DNA of 64,000 bases from positions 3,658,001 to 3,722,000 of the forward strand of contig NC_016609.1 in the NCBI RefSeq assembly GCF_000246855.1. The letters are read 5' to 3'. The notes below the pieces were generated by a model. It made no database searches, had not been told where the DNA came from, and saw only the letters and a program-made list of their open reading frames with translations. Both the position numbers and the translations under genes were made by a program. Positions 17,154 through 26,710 of this stretch are shown in pieces. The first letter of the stretch is position 1; every line of letters begins with the position of its first letter. The stretch comes from Niastella koreensis GR20-10 (GTDB lineage: Bacteria; Bacteroidota; Bacteroidia; Chitinophagales; Chitinophagaceae).

Positions 17154-19544
17154 TTAGAACTTGAAATTCCAGGTTACAGATGGGATCAGCGAGCCGATGA
17201 TCGACAGGCGGATGGCTTCTTTCTTTTGCGGCTCATCCTTATTTTGCTGGAAGTAGATGCTGTAGGCATTCTGATGTGCATACAGGTTATAAATACCAAA
17301 CACCCACTCCTGTTTCATTTTCTTGCCCTGGCGGCCCTGCATGGTAGCAGACACATCCAAACGATGATAAGCAGGCAACCTGAAATCGTTGCGTTTATTG
17401 GTGCTGTTATATGGAACAGGCATACCCTGAATATCCAGCCTTGAATCGGGGAAGGTAGAAGGCGTACCGGAACCAAAAGTAAAGTTGGCCGAGAACTGCC
17501 ATTTTTCATTTCTGTTATACATTACACAGCTGTTGAGCACATGCGTACGGTCGAAGCGGCTCAGGTACCATTCGTTATTGCTGATGCCTGGTGTTTTACG
17601 TCTCGATCTTGAATACGTATAGTTCACCCAACCCTGCCATTTACCGATATCTTTTTTAACCTCCAGTTCAACGCCATATGCTTTTCCTTTACCGGTAAGC
17701 AGGTCAGCTTCTACAAACTGGTTCAGGTTCAGATCGGCATTATCGATATAATCCAGCAGGTCGTCCATCTTTTTGTAGAAAGTTTCCACAGAGATCTCTA
17801 CAGGCCAGCCAACAGGTTGCGTAACAAACCCTACAGAGTACTGATCGGTCAATGATGGTTTTATATTGTTGGTGCTGGGGAAATACAGGTCAACCGGAGT
17901 AGGTGACGCTGTATTACTCAGCAGGTGTAAGTACTGCGTGGTACGGCTATAACCAACCTTAAAGAAGGTATTCTTCTTAAATTCATACCGCAATGACAAC
18001 CGGGGTTCAAAGAAAACCCAGTCGTTAACCGGCTTCTTGCTGGTAACATTCTCTGCATAGTCGAGCGGCTTGCGTATATTGGCCGTAGTATCCCTGTAAT
18101 GGTAAACAGTGGTGTTACCCAGGTAAGCATAGCGGGTTAACCTAACACCAGCCTGTATTTGCCATTTGGGGTTCAACTTCCAGGTATCTTCCAGGAAAGC
18201 GGCGGTTTCAGCGCCATATCTGCGATCGAGGATGATTTCATTTTTAGCGCCCTGGCTGCTTGCCACACCTTTACCAGGATAGAAATTATAATAGATGGCG
18301 TTCACCCCGGTTTTTATTGTGTGCTTATTGCTGGCATACCAGGTAAGCGAAGGCTTTACACCATAGGTTTGAATGTCTGAAGTCCAATCATAACCTTGTT
18401 GCACATCGTCATTTGATTTAAACGACAGGCTGTAATTGTATTTGGAATAATATACGCTGGTATTCAGGAACAATTTGCGGTTAAACAGGTGGTTCCAACG
18501 GAAAGTACCGGTGGTATTGCCCCATTTGAATTTTACCTGGTCGCCAAAACCAAATACATCCTGACCAAAATAACCACTGAGGTAAATGGTGTTCTTTGCA
18601 TCCAGCTCATAATTCAATTTGGCGGTAAGGTCATAAAAATACATGGTGCTGTTGCGGTCGCTCTTTTTCAGGAAAGGTTTGGCCAGTACATCGATGTACG
18701 AACGGCGGGCAGCCACTACAAATGAAGACTTATCTTTTTGAATGGGGCCTTCTACAGCCAAACGGCTGAACACATTACCGATACCGCCGTTTACATGATA
18801 TTGCTGGTTGTTTCCTTCCTTCATCCGGATATCGAGCACGGAAGAAGTACGGCCACCAAACTCAGCCGGGAAGGCGCTTTTGTACATGGTTACGTTCTTC
18901 ACTGCATCGGGGTTGAACACGGAGAAGAAACCCAACAGGTGCGAGGAGTTGTATACCGGCGCTTCGTCCATGATGATGAGGTTTTCATCCACATTACCGC
19001 CACGCACGTTAAAACCCGAAGAGCCTTCGCCTACGGTAGTAACACCTGGTAAAGTAAGCAGGGCTTTTACTACATCAGGCTCACCCATAAAAGAAGGGAT
19101 CTTTTTTATCTGGGCGGCGCTTAACTGTTGAATACCCATACCCACGGTGTTGGTACGGCGCAATTTTCTTTCACCGGTAATCACCACTTCCTGCATATCC
19201 TTACCGCTGGTGGGCAGTGATACATCGATCGTTGTATTGCCTTTCAGCTCAATTTCCTTTTGAGTTGTTTTATAGCCCGAATACGTAATGAGCATGGTAT
19301 ACTTGCCTGCCGGTAGCGTTACGGAGTAATAACCATATGAATTGGTCATTACAGCCACACCGGTAGGCTGCATGGTAACGGTTGCATTGATCAACACTTC
19401 ACCACTGCCTTCATCTTTAACATACCCGCTAATGGTGTATTTGCCGGATTGTGCCAGGACCGCATCCAGGGCAAACACCATTAACAATGTCAGAACAATA
19501 GAAAAACGCATCAACTGTCGAATCATAAATTGTGGTTTGAGCAT
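17154..19544 (-). CDS. TonB-dependent receptor with CarboxypepD-like domain
   Basis: About 796 aa. A signal peptide ending LAQ is followed by a carboxypeptidase-regulatory-like domain (about 35-115: YTISGYVKDEGSGEVL), a plug domain (about 120-240, with VRGGNVDENLIIMDEAPVY) and a 22-strand barrel to the C-terminal Phe (VTWNFKF). It imports a ligand across the outer membrane using TonB energy. The start chosen is ATG 19544; an in-frame TTG at 19553 and ATG at 19526 are alternatives. No SusD is present; the partner is the DUF4249 lipoprotein. Length and layout suit receptors for siderophores, peptides or other small ligands; the ligand is unknown. Confidence 0.93.
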   Translation of the reverse strand: MLKPQFMIRQLMRFSIVLTLLMVFALDAVLAQSGKYTISGYVKDEGSGEVLINATVTMQPTGVAVMTNSYGYYSVTLPAGKYTMLITYSGYKTTQKEIELKGNTTIDVSLPTSGKDMQEVVITGERKLRRTNTVGMGIQQLSAAQIKKIPSFMGEPDVVKALLTLPGVTTVGEGSSGFNVRGGNVDENLIIMDEAPVYNSSHLLGFFSVFNPDAVKNVTMYKSAFPAEFGGRTSSVLDIRMKEGNNQQYHVNGGIGNVFSRLAVEGPIQKDKSSFVVAARRSYIDVLAKPFLKKSDRNSTMYFYDLTAKLNYELDAKNTIYLSGYFGQDVFGFGDQVKFKWGNTTGTFRWNHLFNRKLFLNTSVYYSKYNYSLSFKSNDDVQQGYDWTSDIQTYGVKPSLTWYASNKHTIKTGVNAIYYNFYPGKGVASSQGAKNEIILDRRYGAETAAFLEDTWKLNPKWQIQAGVRLTRYAYLGNTTVYHYRDTTANIRKPLDYAENVTSKKPVNDWVFFEPRLSLRYEFKKNTFFKVGYSRTTQYLHLLSNTASPTPVDLYFPSTNNIKPSLTDQYSVGFVTQPVGWPVEISVETFYKKMDDLLDYIDNADLNLNQFVEADLLTGKGKAYGVELEVKKDIGKWQGWVNYTYSRSRRKTPGISNNEWYLSRFDRTHVLNSCVMYNRNEKWQFSANFTFGSGTPSTFPDSRLDIQGMPVPYNSTNKRNDFRLPAYHRLDVSATMQGRQGKKMKQEWVFGIYNLYAHQNAYSIYFQQNKDEPQKKEAIRLSIIGSLIPSVTWNFKF

Positions 19545-19772
19545 ATTTGACAACGGGGATGATGGACACCCCTATTTCTTTACAATATTTTTTTTAACGC
19601 TACTGAAAATGAGCTATGGCGCACACATGAGGCAAGAATCGTATACATCGTTGCAAAGAAAAAACAGTTCGTAGCAATCTCCACTGAAATATTACATGAT
19701 AAATTCAACACTACCCATTCCCCCGGTCTTATAAACTAAGACGAACAACTTCCAATCAGATTGCAAAATTGA

Positions 19773-19816
19773 AATAAAAAGGTGAGTTATTCAGCCTTTT
19801 TGGCCGATAACTCACC
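19773..19816 (-). terminator. Terminator after FkbM gene
   Basis: A perfect 10-bp stem (19781-19790 with 19807-19816) is followed on the minus strand by TTTTTATTTC. It ends the methyltransferase transcript and insulates the TonB-receptor operon. Confidence 0.8.
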
Positions 19817-19855
19817 GATATTTTACCGGCGGTACTAACAATTGTAAGCAAGGGA

Positions 19856-20659
19856 TTATAATTCCATGCTGGCCACTATTTCAAAGCAGCGGGGTGCAGC
19901 TTCCTTATTGACCCAATTAATCATATCGTGATAAGAAAGAAAATTATTAAACTCCAGTCGTTCTTCAAACGCCGCATTAAACACCACCTTATTATCTAAT
20001 TGGTATAAACGAGCCAAACAATCCAGCAATTCTGTTTTGCATTCGGGCAACAGGCATTCAAAGGAGATATAAGGAACTTTTTGCGACAATCCTTTTAATA
20101 CAGTGAGCTCATATCCTTCCACATCAATTTTAATAAAATCCGGCCGGCCATATTGATCTATCAACCGGTCGAGGGTAGTAAGTTGTATACTCACTTCATC
20201 ATGAAACTTTATCTTTTCATTCCACCGGTTTTCAAGATCTGTTTCCAGGATCTGTTTCCATTTTGGGTTCAGGGTATTAAAGGCAGAACCGGCATGATGG
20301 ATGAAAAATAATTCGGTACCAGGGTGATCAGAAATGGCTTTGTTCTCCAATACAACGGAGGAACCGCTATTCCTGAACCGGATGCGCAAGGTGCGGAAGT
20401 TATGGGCATCAGGCTCACAGCATACAATTTTATTGGCTATTTTGAGGAAGGCGGCTGTTTTATGGCCATCGTACGCGCCAATATCGAAGATGAGGGAGCA
20501 ATGGTTAGGAAGGAATGATCTGTAAAAAGCAACTTCTCTTTGGTGATCCCTTATAACCTGGCGCTTGAACAACCAGGTATACAGCCTGAAGAAGGATGAA
20601 TACCGGAAGTATTCATAGCTGCCAGATCTTTTTAGTAATTCCCTGATGGGTTTCAACAT
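19856..20659 (-). CDS. FkbM-family methyltransferase
   Basis: 267 aa. SAM-dependent methyltransferase with the class I motif FDIGAYDGHKT (about 57-67) and the FkbM signature FIKIDVEGYE (about 172-181), followed by VLKGL. Family members O-methylate sugars or polyketides, often in surface-polysaccharide clusters. No glycosyltransferases lie beside it; its neighbour on the other strand is a second methyltransferase. Substrate unknown. Confidence 0.88.
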   Translation of the reverse strand: MLKPIRELLKRSGSYEYFRYSSFFRLYTWLFKRQVIRDHQREVAFYRSFLPNHCSLIFDIGAYDGHKTAAFLKIANKIVCCEPDAHNFRTLRIRFRNSGSSVVLENKAISDHPGTELFFIHHAGSAFNTLNPKWKQILETDLENRWNEKIKFHDEVSIQLTTLDRLIDQYGRPDFIKIDVEGYELTVLKGLSQKVPYISFECLLPECKTELLDCLARLYQLDNKVVFNAAFEERLEFNNFLSYHDMINWVNKEAAPRCFEIVASMEL

Positions 20660-20845
20660 AGTATGACCGATTGCTTTCGGGTGGCAAAGCTATAAAAATA
20701 AAGAGAATAGTGATCCTGGAGGGTTACTCAAGGCTAACAGATGTTCTTATTTTATTTTTTTCAAATATTTCACCAAACAAGCCAATATATTTGCAAATTA
20801 AATATATCTTTCCACCTAATATATCCAACAAGAAATCAGCGACAA

Positions 20846-21706
20846 ATGAGCAAAGTGAATTACCTCGTAAGAAGTATTCTTAATTTTCCTTCGCCAAAAA
20901 AATGTCCCTATTGCAACAGCCAAAAAGTTAAATCAGTTGATAGAAAATATGTGGTCACTACATTAAACGAGTGCGTGAATTGTGAGTTATTATTCAGACA
21001 CCCAACAGATTCAGTAAGCTTTAATGCGAAGTTTTACCAGAAAGCTTATAAGCAAAGTGATAGTATTACAACAGATCTGCCCTCAAAAGAGCAGCTTGAA
21101 TCCTGGAAATCGAATAATTTTAAAGACAGTATAAAAGACTATTCTGATAAAATTGATATTCTTACCTGGTTAACCAATGGGCCATCCAAAATTCTGGATT
21201 ATGGAGCTAACTGGGGCTATACCAGTTTTCAATTGAAAACAGCAGGGTTTAACGTACAATCATATGAAATATCACAACCCAGGGCTGAATTTGGAAAAGA
21301 ACTTGGTTTACAAATTCTAACTGACGAAAAGAACATAACTCCAGGTATCGATTTATTTTTTAGCGCTCACGTTATTGAACATTTGCCGGATATTAAACAA
21401 ATGTTCTTACTTGCTCAAAAGCTGCTGACAGCCGATGGATATTTTGTTGCTTATTGTCCCAATGGTTCCAATGCATTTAAACAGGCCAATCCATTTGTTT
21501 TCCATAAATTCTGGGGACAGGTGCATCCTAATTTTTTAAGCGGTGAATTTTATTCAAAGGCGTTCAAAGATGTTCCCTATTTAATTGGCAGTAACGCAAG
21601 CCCTGCCGAGGCAATAAAAAACTGGGACAAGAAAAGCCAAACGGTATTGGACCTGACAGGCGATGAATTGTTTGTAATTGCTAAAATAAAAAACCAGCGA
21701 TTTTAA
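20846..21706 (+). CDS. Class I SAM methyltransferase with zinc ribbon
   Basis: About 286 aa from ATG 20846; the frame is open 35 codons further upstream, but that part encodes an unlikely Phe/Ile-rich sequence in AT-rich promoter-like DNA. The N-terminus carries a four-Cys zinc-ribbon pattern (CPYCN near residue 19 and CVNCE near 42), then a methyltransferase core with ILDYGANWGYTSF (motif I, about 105) and SAHVIEHLPD (about 165). This zinc ribbon plus Methyltransf_23-type layout is found in sugar-nucleotide C- or O-methyltransferases. The coding sequence is AT-richer than the neighbours, which may indicate transfer. Substrate unknown. Confidence 0.8.
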   Translation: MSKVNYLVRSILNFPSPKKCPYCNSQKVKSVDRKYVVTTLNECVNCELLFRHPTDSVSFNAKFYQKAYKQSDSITTDLPSKEQLESWKSNNFKDSIKDYSDKIDILTWLTNGPSKILDYGANWGYTSFQLKTAGFNVQSYEISQPRAEFGKELGLQILTDEKNITPGIDLFFSAHVIEHLPDIKQMFLLAQKLLTADGYFVAYCPNGSNAFKQANPFVFHKFWGQVHPNFLSGEFYSKAFKDVPYLIGSNASPAEAIKNWDKKSQTVLDLTGDELFVIAKIKNQRF

Positions 21707-21739
21707 TAGATAGTCTGAAAGATAATTCACTTTTCAAAG

Positions 21740-21777
21740 CTCAAAAGGCTGCTTCCTGTTTGAAGCAGCCTTTTGAG
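21740..21777. terminator. Strong bidirectional terminator ending the 34-kb operon
   Basis: A perfect 16-bp inverted repeat (21740-21755 with 21762-21777), with GGCTGCTTC in the GC-rich core and a TTTTGA run on the 3' side on either strand. It closes both the plus-strand methyltransferase and the minus-strand operon. Confidence 0.88.
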
Positions 21778-21796
21778 TTGTTAAGTTATGTCTATA

Positions 21797-23191
21797 TTAT
21801 TTCACAGATTGACTATTACTTTTTATCAGCGCTTTCAATTCACTCATTTGTTGTTTGAGGGATTCCATCTCCTCATTTTGCCTTTGCATTTTCTTTTCCT
21901 GTTCAATTGCATACAAAGTCAGCTCCTCAATTTTCTTTAATAAGGCAGCCTGATTATTGGCCACATCGATGCCTTTTTTCTCTACTTCAGCAGCAGAAGG
22001 CACACCAGGCAAATGGCTGTTTTGATTTATAAAACTTTCTACCTCCATTAATGAAGGGAGGTAATACTGTTTGGCAAACACATAATCGGGCCAGCGGCCG
22101 GTTTGGGCAATCAGCATTTTTTGTGCGGAAACAGTACCATTTACAGCCAGATCGGAATTCATGCGATCATTCACTGCCAGGGATGAGGCGTCCCGGTAGG
22201 CCAGGTTACCGTATATATCACTTACAACAATACGGGTTAAACTGTTATCATTTGTCAGGCCACCAAACCGTACGGTTCCGGTAGTATGTAATTGGGCCTG
22301 TGGAGCAGGAGCGCCAATGCCTACATATCCATTACGTAAAACCTTAAACACATCATCCGTACCCTCTCTTGCTGTAAATATAGGGTCCAACATACTTGTA
22401 CTTCTTGGCCCGCGTTGCACAACGATCCCATCTAAGGTATTTCCACTATTAGAGGTAATATGTATCGGATCGGTTTCATCACTAATTGAATTCGTCATAG
22501 CAAACCCAATATGAAAATTGGGGGATGTAACATAAATTCTCCCATCATTCCCTCCACTAATCGCTAATTCCTTATTAAATTGTGGATCATACGGACCAAA
22601 AGCGAACCGGTAAGTGCCAGTATAATCTCGTACATGAAACACCATATCATTTCCACGCGACCCCATGTAATTACTAAAATCTCCGGCTTCGTTTTGAAGT
22701 GAAATCATTGGCGCATCATCTGCAGTATATGCGCTTGCATATAACCTGTCAGCTATTGCGTTGCCACTTACCTTCAGCTTAAAATTATCATCAGTTGTCG
22801 TACCAATCAATAAGTTGCCGGTGTTGGTCCACCGCCCACGGACCGCATTGTTGGTATAGATATCAATAGAATTATTATCCATTGTACCAAATACGCCTGT
22901 TGTACCCCAGGAATTCCCACCCTGCATCCAGGCATTCAATTTTAAAGTATCGGCGCCTATAAGATATAAATTATCATTGACCCTCTGTAAAGCGCGCCTG
23001 AACTCTGTTCTTCCTCTCCCTTTATTAAACAGGAAGCCAGGGACTGTTTGTGTATGATTTTCAACGATCAACTCCGCTGTATCACAGCTGTTAGTGATCT
23101 TTACACTATCGGCTTTTATAGTGTAAATGTATTGAGACTGAAGGCCTTTTTCCATACACAGGAACGCCAGGAGGAACAGAATTTGTTTCAT
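21797..23191 (-). CDS. Fibre-like paralogue 7, coiled-coil tail
   Basis: 464 aa, last gene of the operon. Signal peptide ends before Gln (LQS/Q). It opens with the shared N-module: IYTIKADSVKITN, CDTAELIVENH, VPGFLFNKGRGRTEF, to about residue 100. A variable middle follows with hinge repeats of the GNLLIGTTTDDNFKL kind. The C-terminus is the widespread Bacteroidota tail-fibre-like end: SAQKMLIAQTGRWPDYVF, LPSLMEVESFI, HLPGVPSAAEVEKKG, then a heptad coiled coil (about 415-460). The tail probably trimerises the chain and the middle is a surface-exposed shaft. Ligand-binding or adhesin roles are inference; no enzyme motif was seen. Confidence 0.75.
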   Translation of the reverse strand: MKQILFLLAFLCMEKGLQSQYIYTIKADSVKITNSCDTAELIVENHTQTVPGFLFNKGRGRTEFRRALQRVNDNLYLIGADTLKLNAWMQGGNSWGTTGVFGTMDNNSIDIYTNNAVRGRWTNTGNLLIGTTTDDNFKLKVSGNAIADRLYASAYTADDAPMISLQNEAGDFSNYMGSRGNDMVFHVRDYTGTYRFAFGPYDPQFNKELAISGGNDGRIYVTSPNFHIGFAMTNSISDETDPIHITSNSGNTLDGIVVQRGPRSTSMLDPIFTAREGTDDVFKVLRNGYVGIGAPAPQAQLHTTGTVRFGGLTNDNSLTRIVVSDIYGNLAYRDASSLAVNDRMNSDLAVNGTVSAQKMLIAQTGRWPDYVFAKQYYLPSLMEVESFINQNSHLPGVPSAAEVEKKGIDVANNQAALLKKIEELTLYAIEQEKKMQRQNEEMESLKQQMSELKALIKSNSQSVK

Positions 23192-23215
23192 ATTTATATA
23201 CTTGTAGTTTAGAAA

Positions 23216-24826
23216 TTACTTAACAAACCACTGGCTGCCATTGCTGTAAACTTCCAGGGAACCATAATTCACCGTGATTGTTTTCAACGAGCCCCCATCA
23301 ATATTACCACCAGCAACTACATTAATGATGATGTTATAGGTACCGGCGGCCCCGCTTTCGTCTTTGATAATCAATATCCGGTTTGTCATAGTGGAAGCTG
23401 CCGGCAACGTTACCGTTCTCGCAGCAGACAATGCGGTATAAGCAATAAGATAATCAGCCGCCTGTACGGAGTAACCAGCATCATTTACCGGCGTGCGGTT
23501 TATTTGCGGCAAATTCCATCCTGCCATTTTATAAATATTTCCACTGGCATCTGCCACCACCGGTTTATAGCCAGTCATATCGGTTTGCGAAACAAGATTT
23601 GGCATCTTCAGCGTATCGCGGATAAAAGCGCTGCCCATTACCTGTAGTTTGCTTCCGACATCATAGTAATTATTGCCAATGACTGTATTACCGGAAGCTT
23701 TTACGGTTAAACCACTTTGGTAACCAGCATCAGATGTAGAAGCATTGAATACATCTAAAGTGGAATTTTGAGGAGTAGTCACTGATAACCTTGCATTCTG
23801 GGGTACTTCAGTTCCTATTGATAAATAAGGCGTACCCCTTAAGGAGATACCAATATCATCAGATAAGATCAATGGTCGTGAGTCGGAAGGAGTGCCAATG
23901 TACCCACGCTTGCCGTCATTTCCCTGATAATAAAAACTGATGTACTCGCCAGCTCCTCCACCCCAACGCAATCGAATGGCACCTTCATCTCCCAATCCTA
24001 TTGGCATTGGGCAGTTTGTAAATTGGGGACTGTATGTTGTACCATTTACAGCTAATTTATATCCATTATCAGCCTCAGCGCCTACTAATAAATTTCCGTT
24101 ACCCGTAAGGAGCAATTTGCTTTTACCATCGATGAAATTGAAAATATTCAGCGCGGGCCCCATATTACCATTATAAGTATAATTGTATGTGGCTATGTTA
24201 TCGCCAGGCTGACCAGCAGATTGAAAATAAAACTTATGGAAATTATTCGAGTGGCCACATCCGATTTTAATAGTTCGTGAAGTAGGATCACCATCAAAAA
24301 GAAAACCGGTACCACCATCAACACTTTGATCTGCAATCAAAGTAGGAAACCGGGGAGATTTTAATCCAGCCTGATCTAACCTTGTTAAAGAAACAACTCC
24401 CTGTATCTGCACGATATTTCCATCATCGATATTTGTTCCTACCAATAGGTTGCCAGTATTGGTCAAACGCATCCGCTGGGAATTGTTTGTATAAAAATCA
24501 ATATGATTATTATCAAGTGTTCCAAATTTGCCGGTCGTTCCAAATCGGTTGCCGCCCTGCAACCAGGGATTCATTCTTAAAGTATCGCCACCAATAATGA
24601 ATATACTGTCCGACATTTTCAATAATCCTCTTCTAAACTCGGTTCTTCCCCGTCCCTTGTTATACAGGAAACCCGGCACGGTTTGAGTATGGTTTTCGAT
24701 GATCAACTCTGCCGTATCGCAGGTGTTAGTGATCTTTACACTATCGGCTTTGATGGTGTAGATGTATTGGGCCCGGAGGGATTTTTCCAGGCACAGGAGG
24801 ATAAGGAGAAACAGAATTTTTTTCAT
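23216..24826 (-). CDS. Fibre-like paralogue 6, TLPA-type C-terminus
   Basis: 536 aa. Signal peptide (LRA/Q), N-module nearly identical to its paralogues (to about 110, including WLQGGNRFGTTG and a FGTLDNN segment). The middle (about 265-345) shares the LRWGGG, EYISFYYQ and SDSRPL block with paralogue 5. The C-terminus is not a coiled coil: it ends in a beta module with TVTLPAASTMTNRILIIKD, NIDGG and a final NGSQWFV, a type also seen at the ends of phage and adhesin fibres. It is 24 nt upstream of paralogue 7. Confidence 0.72.
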   Translation of the reverse strand: MKKILFLLILLCLEKSLRAQYIYTIKADSVKITNTCDTAELIIENHTQTVPGFLYNKGRGRTEFRRGLLKMSDSIFIIGGDTLRMNPWLQGGNRFGTTGKFGTLDNNHIDFYTNNSQRMRLTNTGNLLVGTNIDDGNIVQIQGVVSLTRLDQAGLKSPRFPTLIADQSVDGGTGFLFDGDPTSRTIKIGCGHSNNFHKFYFQSAGQPGDNIATYNYTYNGNMGPALNIFNFIDGKSKLLLTGNGNLLVGAEADNGYKLAVNGTTYSPQFTNCPMPIGLGDEGAIRLRWGGGAGEYISFYYQGNDGKRGYIGTPSDSRPLILSDDIGISLRGTPYLSIGTEVPQNARLSVTTPQNSTLDVFNASTSDAGYQSGLTVKASGNTVIGNNYYDVGSKLQVMGSAFIRDTLKMPNLVSQTDMTGYKPVVADASGNIYKMAGWNLPQINRTPVNDAGYSVQAADYLIAYTALSAARTVTLPAASTMTNRILIIKDESGAAGTYNIIINVVAGGNIDGGSLKTITVNYGSLEVYSNGSQWFVK

Positions 24827-24847
24827 ATATAGTATATGCTATTCATT

Positions 24848-26698
24848 TTAGTATTTACTTATTCCCACCCAGGTGCTACCTGTAAATTTTACTGTAATGG
24901 CGCCGCGGGTAGCAATGGTGTTTGACTCATTGGCATCGAGCCCTGATATTGCTACGGCATTGATAGTATTCAGATTCTTAATGGTTATTTCTCTGTCCAG
25001 CGTACCAGAGGGCAATGAGATAGTTGCGGTACCACTGGCGTAGTTTACAAATACCACATCTACGTCTGAAGGAACGATATAAGATTCAGCAGTTACGTAA
25101 GTGCTTTTGCGAGCAGCAGAAGCGTTCCATCCCGACATTTTATAAACATTGCCACTGGCATCTGCCACCAAAGGTTTGTAACTGGCCATTTCAGTTTGAG
25201 TTACCAGGTTAGGCAACTTCAACGTATCCCTTACATAAGCACTACCCAATACCTGTAGTTTATTACCGTTATCAGGAATAGTTGTACCGTAAGAATTATT
25301 TCCAACGATTGTGTTACCAGAAGGCTTCACTGTTAAATCTCTTTGAAAATCACCAGTACTATTAGCTCTGCAAACACCAAACAGATCTTTAGTTGTGTTA
25401 AAGACATCCAACACAGTTAGCTTTGCAACAGAAACTTCAGTACCAACGGATACAAAAGGAGTATTGAAAAAAGAGAAACCAAGACTATCAACTATACCCA
25501 ATGGTCTGCTATCGGCAGGAGAACATATATACCCACGGCGATTCATATTCAACTGGTTATAGAACTCTATATAGGCACCGCTACCTCCTCCCCAACGTAA
25601 CCGGACCCCTGCATCTCCTGTGCCATCCTGCCCTAAAGGCGCAGTTGAATTTGTAAAATATTTACTATAAGTAGAACCTTCTACCGCCAGTTTAAAACCA
25701 TAATCAGTTTCGGTGCCAATCAAAACGTTATTATTCTCCGCAATTTTAACAGCAGGCGGTACAGAGGACAATGATCCTTCATTAGCGCCTGTTTTAAATA
25801 ACAACTCGCGGCCACTGATCCACAGAGGAGCTCTTTTGGCGCCTGAAAAATTCCCATTAAGCCTTGTCCCGAAATAATAATGATTCTTTCCTTCCGGGTA
25901 ATTATGTTCGTCTGCCCACCATTCACTTATATCCGACACTTCAGTGACTAACGCTGAAGAATTCCATGGCCCATCTGTATTACCATAAAATATCGTTGGT
26001 GTAATAAAAGACACCTTGCCATTATCAAGACATCTTATTGTCGGATTACCTACAACCCAACCCCCAGGAGCATTGATACCCATACCAATATTCCCATCGC
26101 GCTCTACCAATACGTTTTTATAAGTAGCTCCATAGTCATTTGAAGTTCTAAAAAGAGCGTTCTGCCCATCTGTCACATTTATATAAGGACCGATCATTAT
26201 TCTATCACCTGGCCGCGACAAATTAGGATTGATGGAAACTCCGGCGCCAATAGTACCTCTCACCTGAAACTTCTGACCTTCATCACCAGTAGCACCAATA
26301 ATCAGGTTGCCGCTGTTACCCCAACGACCAACCTGTGATCCATTTGTATAAAAATCAATAGGGTTGTTATCCATAGTACCAAATGAACCTGTTGTTCCAA
26401 ACCTGTTCCCGCCCTGCAACCAGGGATTCATCCGCAAAGTGTCGCCGCCAACAACGTATACACTGTCGGTCAACTTCAGCAATCCTCTTCTGAATTCCGT
26501 TCTTCCTCTTCCTTTATTGAACAGAAATCCCGGTACAGATTGCGTATGGTTTTCGATGATCAGCTCTGCAGTATCGCAGGTGTTCGTGATCTTTACACTA
26601 TCGGCTTTGATGGTGTAGATATAAGGCGTTCGGGGTGTTTGAGCATGTAAACCCTTTTCCAGGCACACAAGCACCAGAAGTAACAGAATCCGTTTCAT
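24848..26698 (-). CDS. Fibre-like paralogue 5, mosaic middle
   Basis: 616 aa. Signal peptide (LHA/Q), then an insertion TPRTP before the usual YIYTIKADS opening. The first middle block (about 150-310: RPGDRIMIG, YGATYKNVLVERDG, YYFGTRLNG, ISGRELLF) matches paralogues 2 and 3; the second (about 345-425: LRWGGGSGAYIEFY, SPADSRPL) matches paralogue 6. The end (TISLPSGTLDREITIKN ... FTGSTWVGIS) is of the TLP type without coiled coil. It therefore looks assembled from modules of two different paralogue groups. Confidence 0.72.
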   Translation of the reverse strand: MKRILLLLVLVCLEKGLHAQTPRTPYIYTIKADSVKITNTCDTAELIIENHTQSVPGFLFNKGRGRTEFRRGLLKLTDSVYVVGGDTLRMNPWLQGGNRFGTTGSFGTMDNNPIDFYTNGSQVGRWGNSGNLIIGATGDEGQKFQVRGTIGAGVSINPNLSRPGDRIMIGPYINVTDGQNALFRTSNDYGATYKNVLVERDGNIGMGINAPGGWVVGNPTIRCLDNGKVSFITPTIFYGNTDGPWNSSALVTEVSDISEWWADEHNYPEGKNHYYFGTRLNGNFSGAKRAPLWISGRELLFKTGANEGSLSSVPPAVKIAENNNVLIGTETDYGFKLAVEGSTYSKYFTNSTAPLGQDGTGDAGVRLRWGGGSGAYIEFYNQLNMNRRGYICSPADSRPLGIVDSLGFSFFNTPFVSVGTEVSVAKLTVLDVFNTTKDLFGVCRANSTGDFQRDLTVKPSGNTIVGNNSYGTTIPDNGNKLQVLGSAYVRDTLKLPNLVTQTEMASYKPLVADASGNVYKMSGWNASAARKSTYVTAESYIVPSDVDVVFVNYASGTATISLPSGTLDREITIKNLNTINAVAISGLDANESNTIATRGAITVKFTGSTWVGISKY

Positions 26699-26710
26699 AT
26701 ATGGTTTATG

